Positions 26,903-34,663 of a stretch of 50,482 bases of DNA are shown piece after piece; the stretch's first letter is position 1, and every line of letters begins with the position of its first letter. Below the pieces are notes generated by a model that saw only the letters and a program-made list of their open reading frames with translations, had not been told where the DNA came from and made no database searches. Source of the DNA: Bacteroidales bacterium (GTDB taxonomy: Bacteria > Bacteroidota > Bacteroidia > Bacteroidales > Muribaculaceae); assembly GCA_014800535.1 (NCBI GenBank), contig JAAVFW010000009.1:17412-67893 (forward strand), read 5' to 3'. The position numbers and the translations under genes are program-made.

Positions 26903-27700
26903 ATGAAGAAAAGAGTATTAGGTATGGTTCTTCTGGGAGCTGCAACTCTTTGTGCCGCTCCCGCTGCCGACGCTCAACTGAAGCTCGGAAAGGCTGTTAA
27001 TGCTATTTCAAAGGGTGTGCAGGCAATGACTTTGACTGACGAGCAGATGGCTGCTTACGTCAAGGAATCCGTAGATTGGATGGACACTCATAACAAGGTT
27101 TGCGATGCAAACGACCCTTACACAATCCGTCTTAACAAGTTGACTGAGGGTCTTAAGGATGCTGATGGTATTCCTTTGAATTTCAAGGTTTATGATGTGA
27201 TTGATGTCAATGCGTTTGCTTGTCCTGACGGCTCGGTGCGTGTGTTTTCGTCATTGATGGATATTATGTCTGACGACGAACTTCTCGGTGTGATCGGTCA
27301 TGAAATAGGCCACGTTGCAAAGCATCATTCCAAGAAGGCAATGAAGAATGAGCTCATGACAGGTGCTCTCCGCGATGCTGTGTCGGCAACCGGTGGCATC
27401 GCAGGTGCTCTCTCAGAGTCTCAGCTCGGTGCTCTCGGACAATCGCTGGTGGGGGCTAAGTTCTCTCAGAAGCAGGAAAAAGAAGCTGACGATTATGGCT
27501 ATGAGTTCCTGAAGTCTCATGGTAAGAATCCCTGGGGCATGGTGATGGCGTTTGAGAAACTCGAAGGCGACAACAGCAGTGCGAAGAAAAGCAGCTATGT
27601 GCAGAAGATGTTCTCATCTCATCCTGAAACACAGGAGCGCATCAAGCGTCTTTCGGAACGTGCAGCCAAAGACAAAATCGAGCGTCCCGCATCTAACTAA
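26903..27700 (+). CDS. M48-family zinc metalloprotease (LoiP/YcaL-like)
   Basis: A 265-residue exported protein: signal peptide 1-24 (VLGMVLLGAATLCAAPAADA), then a single M48 domain. The zinc site is HEIGH (H133, E134, H137), preceded by NAFACPDGSVRVFSSLMDIMSDDELLGVIG and followed by the third ligand in KEADDYGYEFL (about E195), with a C-terminal SSHPETQERIKRL motif. The order and size fit the periplasmic LoiP/YggG subgroup that degrades misfolded envelope proteins. Transcribed divergently from the membrane-protein operon; a TAATTTTG element at 26759-26766 may be its -7 box. Confidence 0.92.
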   Translation: MKKRVLGMVLLGAATLCAAPAADAQLKLGKAVNAISKGVQAMTLTDEQMAAYVKESVDWMDTHNKVCDANDPYTIRLNKLTEGLKDADGIPLNFKVYDVIDVNAFACPDGSVRVFSSLMDIMSDDELLGVIGHEIGHVAKHHSKKAMKNELMTGALRDAVSATGGIAGALSESQLGALGQSLVGAKFSQKQEKEADDYGYEFLKSHGKNPWGMVMAFEKLEGDNSSAKKSSYVQKMFSSHPETQERIKRLSERAAKDKIERPASN

Positions 27701-27745
27701 TCTAACAGTCAGCGCATTGTAAGGATGCGTTGTCGCGACAGTATT

Positions 27746-27794
27746 AAGTAATCCGAGGATTCTGCCTAAACGGAATTTTCGGATTACTTTTTTT
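27746..27794 (+). terminator. Rho-independent terminator after the M48 gene
   Basis: AAGTAATCCG...ATTC (27746-27762) pairs with GGAATTTTCGGATTACTT (to 27789), followed by a T run to 27794. It lies between convergent genes and probably ends the protease transcript. Confidence 0.85.
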
Positions 27795-27814
27795 CACAGT
27801 CGGAGTCTGGTAGT

Positions 27815-28594
27815 TTATCCCAACACAACGTCGAGCGCCATCATGAGCAGGAATCCCACTGCAAAACCGATGGTACCCATATTTGAATGACTCCCTTCCT
27901 GAGTTTCAGGAATAAGCTCTTCAACCACTACATAAATCATTGCTCCTGCGGCAAACGACAGCAGGTAAGGAAGAATCGGGACGACAAACGATGCAAGGAG
28001 TATGGTCAGTATGGCTCCGATTGGTTCGACAACTCCGCTCAGTGTTCCCATGGCGAACGATTTGAGGCGTGAGTTGCCGGCACTGCGCAGTGGCATTGAG
28101 ACGATTGCACCTTCCGGAAAATTCTGTATTGCGATGCCGATCGACAAGGCGACAGCGCCTGCCATCGACATGTAGGAATTATGTTCCAGTGCTCCTGCAA
28201 GCGCCACTCCGACAGCCATCCCCTCAGGGATGTTATGGAGGGTGACGGCAAAGACCAGTTTTGCCGTTTTCGACAGGTGTGACTTCGGACCCTCGCTGTG
28301 GTCGCTGTCAAGATGCTGGTGAGGAATTATGCTGTCAAGAAACAGTAGGAAAAGAATACCGGTCATAAACCCGACGGCAGCGGGAATGATGCTCGGCAAA
28401 CCCTCTTTGCCCGACATCTCTATCGATGGAATGAGCAACGACCATACAGATGCGGCAACCATCACTCCGGCGGCAAACCCTGTCAGGGTCTTTTGCAGTC
28501 GGGGAGCGATGCTTTTAACCATAAGGAAGACACAGGCCGCACCGAGTGTAGTCCCCAGAAAAGGTAGTAGTATTCCAATTGTCAATCCATTCAT
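27815..28594 (-). CDS. ZIP-family metal transporter (ZupT-like)
   Basis: A 259-residue membrane protein with eight hydrophobic segments. The ZIP metal-site motifs HNIPEGMAVG (segment 4) and QNFPEGAIVS (segment 5) are intact, and the loop between segments 3 and 4 carries the His-rich HQHLDSDHSEG. The size and motif set match bacterial ZupT-type importers of zinc, iron or manganese. Single gene; its convergent neighbour is the M48 protease. The 204-bp region before it holds no recognisable Zur/Fur box that I could identify. Confidence 0.9.
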   Translation of the reverse strand: MNGLTIGILLPFLGTTLGAACVFLMVKSIAPRLQKTLTGFAAGVMVAASVWSLLIPSIEMSGKEGLPSIIPAAVGFMTGILFLLFLDSIIPHQHLDSDHSEGPKSHLSKTAKLVFAVTLHNIPEGMAVGVALAGALEHNSYMSMAGAVALSIGIAIQNFPEGAIVSMPLRSAGNSRLKSFAMGTLSGVVEPIGAILTILLASFVVPILPYLLSFAAGAMIYVVVEELIPETQEGSHSNMGTIGFAVGFLLMMALDVVLG

Positions 28595-28753
28595 TTCTGT
28601 TTCATCGTTTTTATGGTTCTTATTGCATTATTGCAGTGTTGTTGCCCTCGACTTTTATTTGACAAACAAAAAATGAATGTATTCTGTTTCAACCCGATAA
28701 GCAAACTTTCTAAAATGTGGCATGTTATAATTACAAAGAAATCGAATAACAAA

Positions 28754-28775
28754 GATTAACCTCAGATTAATCTCA
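28754..28775. repeat. Tandem 11-bp repeat before the thioredoxin gene
   Basis: GATTAACCTCA followed directly by GATTAATCTCA (one mismatch), 23 bp before the thioredoxin start codon. The 11-bp period (one helical turn) and position suggest an operator, without further support. Confidence 0.5.
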
Positions 28776-28798
28776 GAATCTTTAAAATATTAATTGCT

Positions 28799-29098
28799 AT
28801 GGAAACATATAATGATTTGATTGAGAGCGGAAAAGTGGTATTGGTGGAATTTTATGCAACGTGGTGTCCTCATTGCAACCGCATGATGCCGGTGATGGAG
28901 CAGATTCGTGAACTCGTAGGCGATTCGGCTAAAATCTATCAGCTTGACGTCGACGAAAACTCTGAATTGACCGACGAACAGGGTGTGACCGGCACTCCAA
29001 CGTTCATCCTCTATGCCAACGGACACGAAGTGTGGAGATATAGCGGTGAGATTGACGGCAATGTCCTGCTTCAGAAGATTCAAAACGCTGCTGCCTGA
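28799..29098 (+). CDS. Thioredoxin-fold protein with CPHC active site
   Basis: A 99-residue single-domain thioredoxin: VVLVEFYATWCPHCNRMMPVM (active site C-P-H-C at about 25-28), the cis-proline loop TGTPTFILYANG, and the usual length. CPHC is the DsbA-type dipeptide, favouring oxidase or isomerase behaviour over the reducing CGPC of TrxA. No signal peptide is present, so it is predicted cytoplasmic. The VKOR gene starts 2 bp after its stop, so the two are translated together and probably exchange electrons. Confidence 0.88.
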   Translation: METYNDLIESGKVVLVEFYATWCPHCNRMMPVMEQIRELVGDSAKIYQLDVDENSELTDEQGVTGTPTFILYANGHEVWRYSGEIDGNVLLQKIQNAAA

Positions 29099-29100
29099 TT

Positions 29101-30090
29101 ATGACGATACTCTCTAATTTTCTCCGGGCATTGGAGGTGCCGCACACGACGCGTTATGCCGACAACCGGTTTGATACGATGACGTTTCACTCACTCTTCG
29201 GATTGTCGAAGGTGATGGAAGATTATCATCTCCCCTCTGAGGCGTTGCGACTGAAAGATAAGCGTTCGGATATTGACAAGCTAACCCCGCCGTTTCTTGC
29301 CCATACGTCTGACTGCTTTTCTATTGTCGAAAAGATTGAACCCGACGAAATAACCTGCACCGGCTATGACGGCAAACCGATGAAGATGGCTCGCGATGAA
29401 TTTATGAAATCGTGGGACGGAATTGTGCTGCTTGCTTATCCGCAGGATGATTCAGCCGAACCTGACTATGCTCTTCATCGTCTGTCGGACTTTGCGAGAA
29501 TGATTCGGCCGTGGGTGATGAGTGTGGCAATCATCTTTCTGTTTGCCTACTTCTACATCTCCAATCAGCTCTGGAGCAACCTTTGGTATAATCTGCTGAT
29601 ACTCGTCACAATAGCAGGTCTGTATGTCACATTTCAGCTTGAACTTAAAACACTTGGCATACACACAGCCGCTGCTGACTCTATTTGCGGAGTGATCGAC
29701 CGCGGAGGATGTAACTCTATCCTCGCCACTCCCGCAGCCAAATTTCTGGGAGTGTTCAGCTGGAGTGAGGTTGGATTCACCTATTTCAGCGTGAGCCTGG
29801 CAGCTATGGTCATCTTTCCGGGAGCCGCAGGATGGCTCGCACTTATAAATGCCCTCTGCTGTCCCTACTCATTCTGGAGCGTATGGTATCAGCGTTTCCG
29901 CGCCCACAAATGGTGCACTCTATGCCTGATAACGCAGGGATGTCTATGGCTCTCGCAAGGATGTTACATTGCATCAGGAGCGTGGCATCTCACATTCCCG
30001 CTCCAATGGGGCGTCGCAGTGCTATGTGCAGTCTATGTGGCAGTCTTCATGACAGTTAACATGTTAAATCCCTACCTGGCCCGCAAATAG
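29101..30090 (+). CDS. Vitamin K epoxide reductase (VKOR) family protein with degenerate C39-like N-domain
   Basis: A 329-residue protein. Residues about 1-120 resemble the C39 peptidase-like domain often fused to Bacteroidetes VKORs, but the catalytic Cys motif is absent (the region reads TMTFHSLFGLSKVMEDY), so it should not cut peptides. From about 135 there are five hydrophobic segments with the VKOR loop cysteines SICGVIDRGGCNSI and the membrane redox motif WCTLC. VKOR re-oxidises thioredoxin-fold partners using quinone. Its thioredoxin partner is encoded separately just upstream, whereas in many homologues it is fused. A 39-codon peptide ORF lies 113 bp downstream. Confidence 0.9.
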   Translation: MTILSNFLRALEVPHTTRYADNRFDTMTFHSLFGLSKVMEDYHLPSEALRLKDKRSDIDKLTPPFLAHTSDCFSIVEKIEPDEITCTGYDGKPMKMARDEFMKSWDGIVLLAYPQDDSAEPDYALHRLSDFARMIRPWVMSVAIIFLFAYFYISNQLWSNLWYNLLILVTIAGLYVTFQLELKTLGIHTAAADSICGVIDRGGCNSILATPAAKFLGVFSWSEVGFTYFSVSLAAMVIFPGAAGWLALINALCCPYSFWSVWYQRFRAHKWCTLCLITQGCLWLSQGCYIASGAWHLTFPLQWGVAVLCAVYVAVFMTVNMLNPYLARK

Positions 30091-30114
30091 ACGCTCAAGC
30101 AACCCCGACATGAT

Positions 30115-30173
30115 AATCCAAAGGAGGAGAGTTAGCCCGGACAAAATCCAAAGCAAGAGAGTTCTCCCGGACA
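30115..30173. repeat. Two 29-bp direct repeats (30-bp period)
   Basis: Copies at 30115-30143 and 30145-30173 share AATCCAAAG, GAGAGTT and CCCGGACA with four mismatches in between. They lie between the VKOR stop and the small-peptide ORF in a region with no other gene. Confidence 0.75.
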
Positions 30174-30203
30174 TTTCGACAGAATAATTCAAAAGAGAAA
30201 GAA

Positions 30204-30323
30204 ATGAAAAAGATACAGCACCCTAACCTTGACGGAGCCACCCGTCTCACCCCGATGGAGATGAACAACCTTCACTTCAAGACCCCCGGCACCCACAGTC
30301 CCATCCCCTCCCCCTCGAATTAA
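30204..30323 (+). CDS. 39-residue peptide, resembling Bacteroidales ribosomal natural-product precursor leaders
   Basis: ATG at 30204 with an AGAGAAAG ribosome-binding-like sequence opens a 39-codon frame. The product starts MKKIQHPNLDGATRLTPMEM, then NNLHFKTPGTHSPIPSPSN. The N-terminal pattern (MKK, a Leu-rich stretch, L-T-x-x-E-M-x-x-L) is that of GG-type Bacteroidales precursor peptides, but the double glycine is replaced by HF and the tail is short, Pro/His/Ser-rich and Cys-free. Such peptides often lie near VKOR/C39 genes, which is the case here. No radical SAM, ABC exporter or lanthionine gene is in the window. It could be an orphan or decayed precursor, or a chance frame. Confidence 0.45.
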   Translation: MKKIQHPNLDGATRLTPMEMNNLHFKTPGTHSPIPSPSN

Positions 30324-30378
30324 CCCCCCAAGTAACTTCTTGTTAAGCTAAGTATGGTAAAAATTATTATAGAGAACA

Positions 30379-30993
30379 GTGAATCTATATAAGAGTTTTT
30401 TTAAACGGACAATAGATATTCTTGCTTCAGGTGGTGCACTTATTATTTTGAGTCCGATAATTGGAGGAACCGCTCTGTGGCTTCATTTTGCAAATAAAGG
30501 AGCCGGCGCATTTTTCACGCAGGAACGTCCGGGGAAAAATGCTAAAATCTTCAGGGTTGTGAAGTTTAAAACAATGACTGACGAACGAGATGCCGATGGG
30601 AAATTATTGCCTGATGCTAAGCGTATTACAAAAGTTGGCAGAATAGTTCGTTCCACTTCGCTGGACGAGCTTCCCCAATTATGGAACGTATTTAAGGGCG
30701 ACATGTCGTTAATTGGTCCACGACCTCTTCTTGTAAAGTATCTACCGCTTTATTCTTCTGAACAGTCCAGACGCCATGAGGTGCGTCCCGGAATTACCGG
30801 TTGGGCTCAAATCAACGGACGAAACAATATCAGTTGGCAAAAGAAATTTGAGTATGATGTCTGGTATGTTGATAATCTGAATTTTGGACTTGATTGCAGA
30901 ATTATTCTTAAGACTCTTCAAAAGGTTATATGCCGTTCGGATATAAATAAAGAAGGTCACTCCACAACAGACCCATTCAATGGAAATAATTAA
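30379..30993 (+). CDS. Bacterial sugar transferase (polyprenyl-phosphate sugar-1-phosphate transferase, PglC/WcaJ core)
   Basis: A 204-residue monotopic phosphoglycosyltransferase: a re-entrant N-terminal hydrophobic helix (TIDILASGGALIILSPIIGG), basic RVVKFKTM, the catalytic Asp-Glu pair in TSLDELPQLWNV, SLIGPRPL and RPGITGWAQINGRN. These enzymes attach the first sugar phosphate to undecaprenyl phosphate and so start O-antigen, capsule or glycoprotein glycan synthesis. The start is GTG, as the nearby ATG at 30354 is in another frame. No further glycan-assembly genes follow, so it is isolated in this window and its sugar is unknown. Confidence 0.9.
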   Translation: MNLYKSFFKRTIDILASGGALIILSPIIGGTALWLHFANKGAGAFFTQERPGKNAKIFRVVKFKTMTDERDADGKLLPDAKRITKVGRIVRSTSLDELPQLWNVFKGDMSLIGPRPLLVKYLPLYSSEQSRRHEVRPGITGWAQINGRNNISWQKKFEYDVWYVDNLNFGLDCRIILKTLQKVICRSDINKEGHSTTDPFNGNN

Positions 30994-31028
30994 ATAGACC
31001 ACATTTCGCCGCTTGGGTGGGGTGTGAA

Positions 31029-31172
31029 ATGAAATTGCTCACTTTTGGTTTTATTATTTGCTTAAGTTGTTGTAATTTTGCATTGCAAAACCAATTGAGC
31101 GACGTTGTCTTTCAGTTGGTGGGAAAGATTACATCACCTTGGCAATTCGGCTGCATTGACTGCGGAAAGTGA
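31029..31172 (+). CDS. Possible 47-residue secreted peptide
   Basis: A short frame with GGTGGGGTGTG upstream encodes MKLLTFGFIICLSCCNFALQ and ends in FGCIDCGK. The first 18 residues look like a signal peptide with a lipobox-like LSCC. It is the only structured frame in the 333-bp gap between the sugar transferase and the HTH gene. A TAATTTTG sequence (31073-31080) inside it could equally be a promoter for the HTH gene. Chance cannot be excluded. Confidence 0.25.
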   Translation: MKLLTFGFIICLSCCNFALQNQLSDVVFQLVGKITSPWQFGCIDCGK

Positions 31173-31219
31173 TGGAACGGCTCTTCTTTCCCGGGTGCTG
31201 TCGTGGTGCCAAAATCATA

Positions 31220-31329
31220 CATATCAATTGCTTCCCGTTGGCAATATTTAATTTGACGGCTTGGCTTCCTAAATGTGATTTTAATCATAGGTTGCCAAAT
31301 GTTGTCGGTCTAAATATGCAATTGATATG
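31220..31329. repeat. Separated 12-bp inverted repeat ending at the HTH start codon
   Basis: CATATCAATTGC (31220-31231) and its exact reverse complement (31318-31329) are separated by 86 bp. The second arm overlaps the ATG of the HTH gene. This could be a pair of autoregulatory operator half-sites or an mRNA structure covering the start codon. Confidence 0.5.
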
Positions 31330-31578
31330 ACAAGGATTAAACGTGAGTCGCAGCAGGTTGAGACTTTACATATTGGTAAGATTATCGAGGAGGAACTTCG
31401 TCGTCAGAGTCGTACCGTCACCTGGCTGAGCCGTAAGATTCATTGTGACCGTCGCAATGTTTATGATATTTTCAATCGCACAAGCATCGACACGGATCTT
31501 CTCAACCGTATAAGTGTGGCTCTCAATAAGGATTTCTTTGCTTGTTATTCTGTTAATTTTAATGCTGTTAAGTGTTAG
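31327..31578 (+). CDS. Small XRE-like helix-turn-helix protein
   Basis: An 83-residue protein with IGKIIEEELRRQSRTVTWLSRKIHCDRRNVYDIFNRTSIDTDLLNRISVALNK spread over residues 16-69 as the five helices of an XRE/Cro-type HTH; the recognition helix is near DRRNVYDIF. It ends in DFFACYSVNF, as in many small Bacteroidales regulators of this type. No other domain. Single gene, with an inverted repeat covering its start. Target unknown. Confidence 0.75.
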   Translation: MTRIKRESQQVETLHIGKIIEEELRRQSRTVTWLSRKIHCDRRNVYDIFNRTSIDTDLLNRISVALNKDFFACYSVNFNAVKC

Positions 31579-31693
31579 ACCCCGTTCACTCAATATTTGG
31601 TAGTGCGGAGTTGATGGCAACATAATCCTACGGTAGATGATAAAAATGCAGGTGGAAGCTGTTTTATTTTTATGTTGTTATGTCTGAATGTAG

Positions 31694-31701
31694 TAACTTT
31701 G
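31694..31701 (+). promoter_or_regulatory. Predicted -7 element of the calcium ATPase gene
   Basis: TAACTTTG matches TAnnTTTG and lies 46 bp before the start codon. The -33 element is weak (GTTG at 31674-31677, 16-bp spacer). Confidence 0.55.
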
Positions 31702-31747
31702 CATAATCATTAAGCAACAGGAAAAATAAAATGTAATAGCTTGCAAT

Positions 31748-34402
31748 ATGTCACAGAATCATCTTTACAAAGGCTTGAGTGATGCTGAAGTGTTGGAGAG
31801 CCGCAGAGAGTGTGGCGCCAACATTCTGACTCCTCCGGAAAAGGAGCCGCTTTGGAGGCGGTTTCTTGATAAATTCGGTGATCCGCTGATTATAATACTT
31901 CTGATTGCCGGCGCATTGTCAATCGGCATTTCTTGTTATGAATATTTCAGTCTGGATCAGGGTGCGGGTGTGTTTTTCGAGCCTATCGGCATCTTTATCG
32001 CTATTCTTCTTGCAACAGGGCTTGCTTTCATTTTCGAGCTTAAGGCCGATAAGGAGTTTGCTCTGCTCAATCAGGTGAGCGATGACGAGCCTGTGCAGGT
32101 AATCCGTAACGGTAATGCCATGCAGATTGCCAAGAAAGATGTAGTCGTAGGCGATATCGTAATCCTCAATACCGGCGAGGAGGTGCCGGCCGATGGTGAA
32201 CTGCTTGAGGCTGTTATGCTCAATATAGATGAGTCAACCCTGACCGGTGAGCCAATCTGTCATAAGACAACTGACCCTGCTGAGTTTGACAAGGATGCAA
32301 CGTTTCCAAGTAATCACGCGATGCGTGGCACAAAGATAATGGAGGGTCATGGCGTTATGCGTGTCTTTGCTGTTGGCGACAAAACAGAAAATGGCAAAGT
32401 GTTTGAGGCTGCGCAGATTGACGACAGTGTCAAGACTCCGCTCAACGAACAACTCGATGGTCTTGGAAAGCTTATTACCAAAGTCTCTTACGGTTTTGCG
32501 GCTGCAATCATAATCGGAAGGATCGTGATGTATTTCATCAATGTTCCGGAATTTGATTGGATTCCGTTTCTGGCTTATTTGCTTCAGACGCTGATGGTTG
32601 CCGTCACTCTTGTGGTGGTGGCTGTTCCGGAGGGTTTGCCGATGGCTGTTACTCTCTCGCTTGCTTACTCGATGCGTCGTATGCTCAAGACCAATAACCT
32701 TGTGCGTAAGATGCACGCCTGCGAGACAATGGGTGCCACAACCGTTATCTGTACTGATAAGACCGGCACGCTGACACAGAATCAGATGCAGGTATATAAG
32801 ACTAATTTCTTCGAGTCGGAGGCCGACGCTCAATTATTCTTGGAGGGTATGGCCGTCAATTCTACCGCACAGCTTGACCTGTCAGCAGCTAAACCTCAGG
32901 TATTGGGTAATCCAACAGAGGGAGCTTTACTTCTTTGGCTTAAAGAACGTGGCGCTGATTATGCTGAATTGCGCGAGAAAGCATCTCGCATTGAGGAATT
33001 GCCGTTCTCAACCGAGCGTAAATATATGGCTACGGTTGTTAAATCGTCCAACGGCAAGACTATTCTCTATGTGAAAGGTGCGCCGGAGATAATCTTTGGC
33101 ATGTGTAAGAATACCTCCGGTGTCACTAAGGCAGAGATTGACGCTCAACTTTTGGAGTATCAGAATCAGGCGATGCGTACACTCGGTTTCGCTTATCAGG
33201 AACTTGGTGATAAAGATGTTGCCATTGCCGAGAGTAAGGTTGTAGCGACTAATCTTACTTTCCTGGGGATTGTAGCCATTTCCGACCCTGTCCGTTCAGA
33301 TGTGCCGGAAGCTGTTAAGGAAGTGACGGATGCCGGTATAAAGGTTAAGATCGTAACCGGCGACACTCCAGGTACCGCCAAAGAAATCGGTCGTCAGATT
33401 GGTCTGTGGAACGACAAGACCGATGGAGAGCGCAATATAATAACAGGTACAGAGTTTGCCGAACTTTCCGACGAGCAACTCAAAGAGCGCGTAGGCGATC
33501 TGAAGATTATAGCCCGTGCGCGTCCGATGGATAAGAAGCGACTCGTGGAGGCTCTTCAGGCTAACAATGAGGTGGTTGCCGTAACCGGCGACGGAACAAA
33601 CGACGCCCCTGCATTAAAGAGTGCCCATGTCGGTCTGTCGATGGGTGACGGCACATCCGTGGCAAAAGAAGCATCGGATATTACCATCATTGATAATTCA
33701 TTCTCATCAATCGGTCGCGCCGTGATGTGGGGTCGATCACTCTATCAGAACATCCAGCGTTTCATACTCTTCCAGATGACCGTGAATGTGGCTGCCTGCT
33801 TCATCGTACTCTTCGGAGCTTTCATGGGTATGCAGTCGCCGCTGACCGTAACACAGATGCTTTGGGTGAACCTCATCATGGACACCTTCGCAGCTATGGC
33901 ACTTGCCTCACTGCCCCCCTCACAGTCGGTAATGAAAGAGAAACCGCGGTCAAGAGAAGCATTTATCATCAACCGCCCGATGTGGGAATCCATAATCGGG
34001 GTGGGAGGTGTGTTCTTCCTCTTCCTTCTTGGGCTGCTATACTACTTCGAGCATACTGACATCACCTGTCTTACAGAGGTCGGCAAGACGGCAATTGGGG
34101 GAAACACCGGACTCAGCGGATATGAGCTATCGCTCTTCTTCACAATCTTTGTGTTCCTTCAGTTCTGGAACATGTTTAATGCCCGAGCCTTTGAGACCGG
34201 ACGCTCTACGTTCCACTTCAAAGGGTGTGGAGGATTCTTACTGATAGCCCTTGTGATACTGGTTGGTCAGATACTGATTGTCAGCGTAGGCGGCGACTTC
34301 TTCAACGTCGAGCCGCTCAAGATTATCGACTGGGTAATCATCATCGGCGGCACATCCCTCGTGCTCTGGATAGGCGAACTGACACGCCTCCTCAAGAAAT
34401 AA
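31748..34402 (+). CDS. Calcium-translocating P-type ATPase, PMCA (P2B) type
   Basis: An 884-residue P-type ATPase. The phosphorylation motif is DKTGTLTQNQ (D337); the actuator loop is LTGEP (about 165-169); the ion-site helix 4 has VPEGLP (about 293-298); the hinge is TGDGTNDAPALK and the nucleotide domain has KGAPEII. Ten membrane segments are in the usual places, with MLWVNLIMDTFAAMALA in segment 6. The PEGLP and NLIMD motifs are those of calcium pumps. It would export Ca2+ from the cytoplasm. Full length, monocistronic, last core-like gene before the AT-rich island. Confidence 0.93.
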   Translation: MSQNHLYKGLSDAEVLESRRECGANILTPPEKEPLWRRFLDKFGDPLIIILLIAGALSIGISCYEYFSLDQGAGVFFEPIGIFIAILLATGLAFIFELKADKEFALLNQVSDDEPVQVIRNGNAMQIAKKDVVVGDIVILNTGEEVPADGELLEAVMLNIDESTLTGEPICHKTTDPAEFDKDATFPSNHAMRGTKIMEGHGVMRVFAVGDKTENGKVFEAAQIDDSVKTPLNEQLDGLGKLITKVSYGFAAAIIIGRIVMYFINVPEFDWIPFLAYLLQTLMVAVTLVVVAVPEGLPMAVTLSLAYSMRRMLKTNNLVRKMHACETMGATTVICTDKTGTLTQNQMQVYKTNFFESEADAQLFLEGMAVNSTAQLDLSAAKPQVLGNPTEGALLLWLKERGADYAELREKASRIEELPFSTERKYMATVVKSSNGKTILYVKGAPEIIFGMCKNTSGVTKAEIDAQLLEYQNQAMRTLGFAYQELGDKDVAIAESKVVATNLTFLGIVAISDPVRSDVPEAVKEVTDAGIKVKIVTGDTPGTAKEIGRQIGLWNDKTDGERNIITGTEFAELSDEQLKERVGDLKIIARARPMDKKRLVEALQANNEVVAVTGDGTNDAPALKSAHVGLSMGDGTSVAKEASDITIIDNSFSSIGRAVMWGRSLYQNIQRFILFQMTVNVAACFIVLFGAFMGMQSPLTVTQMLWVNLIMDTFAAMALASLPPSQSVMKEKPRSREAFIINRPMWESIIGVGGVFFLFLLGLLYYFEHTDITCLTEVGKTAIGGNTGLSGYELSLFFTIFVFLQFWNMFNARAFETGRSTFHFKGCGGFLLIALVILVGQILIVSVGGDFFNVEPLKIIDWVIIIGGTSLVLWIGELTRLLKK

Positions 34403-34414
34403 CCCCTTCACCCT

Positions 34415-34473
34415 CCGTCTGTAACCAGAAAATAATAACTCTTTTTTCAAAATCAAAAAAGAGAATTAGACGG
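34415..34473. repeat. Nested inverted repeats after the calcium ATPase gene
   Basis: CCGTCT (34415-34420) pairs with AGACGG (34468-34473), and inside them CTCTTTTTT (34439-34447) pairs with AAAAAAGAG (34455-34463). This may end the ATPase transcript although a terminal T run is lacking. The rest of the 34403-34655 stretch shows no gene. Confidence 0.5.
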
Positions 34474-34655
34474 TTAGAATGATACGCATTTATATGATTC
34501 GATACATTGGGAAAATATGATCTTTCAGAAATGGTTATGGACTACCAACGGGTGATTTTATTCCCACCGATGGTCGTCGAAATGAAGAATTGTTGAGATT
34601 TATCTGTTTTTGCAGTTTTTTTTAGTTTGCGAACAAAGAGTTCGTGAATTATTAT

Positions 34656-34663
34656 TAACTTTG
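34656..34663 (+). promoter_or_regulatory. Predicted -7 element of the RT-led cluster
   Basis: TAACTTTG, an exact TAnnTTTG element, 149 bp before the RT start codon. Transcription would begin near 34669 and include the three stem-loops before the RT. The -33 element is unclear (TTTG at 34626-34629 is 26 bp away). Confidence 0.6.

Noticed and set aside
30994..31326. tRNA gene or attachment site at the start of the accessory part
   Set aside because: No cloverleaf, anticodon arm or TPsiC-like sequence could be found, and no integrase is nearby.
34415..34473. Nested inverted repeats as part of the retron RNA
   Set aside because: They lie about 180 bp before the predicted promoter of the RT cluster and directly after the ATPase stop, so they more likely belong to the ATPase 3' end.
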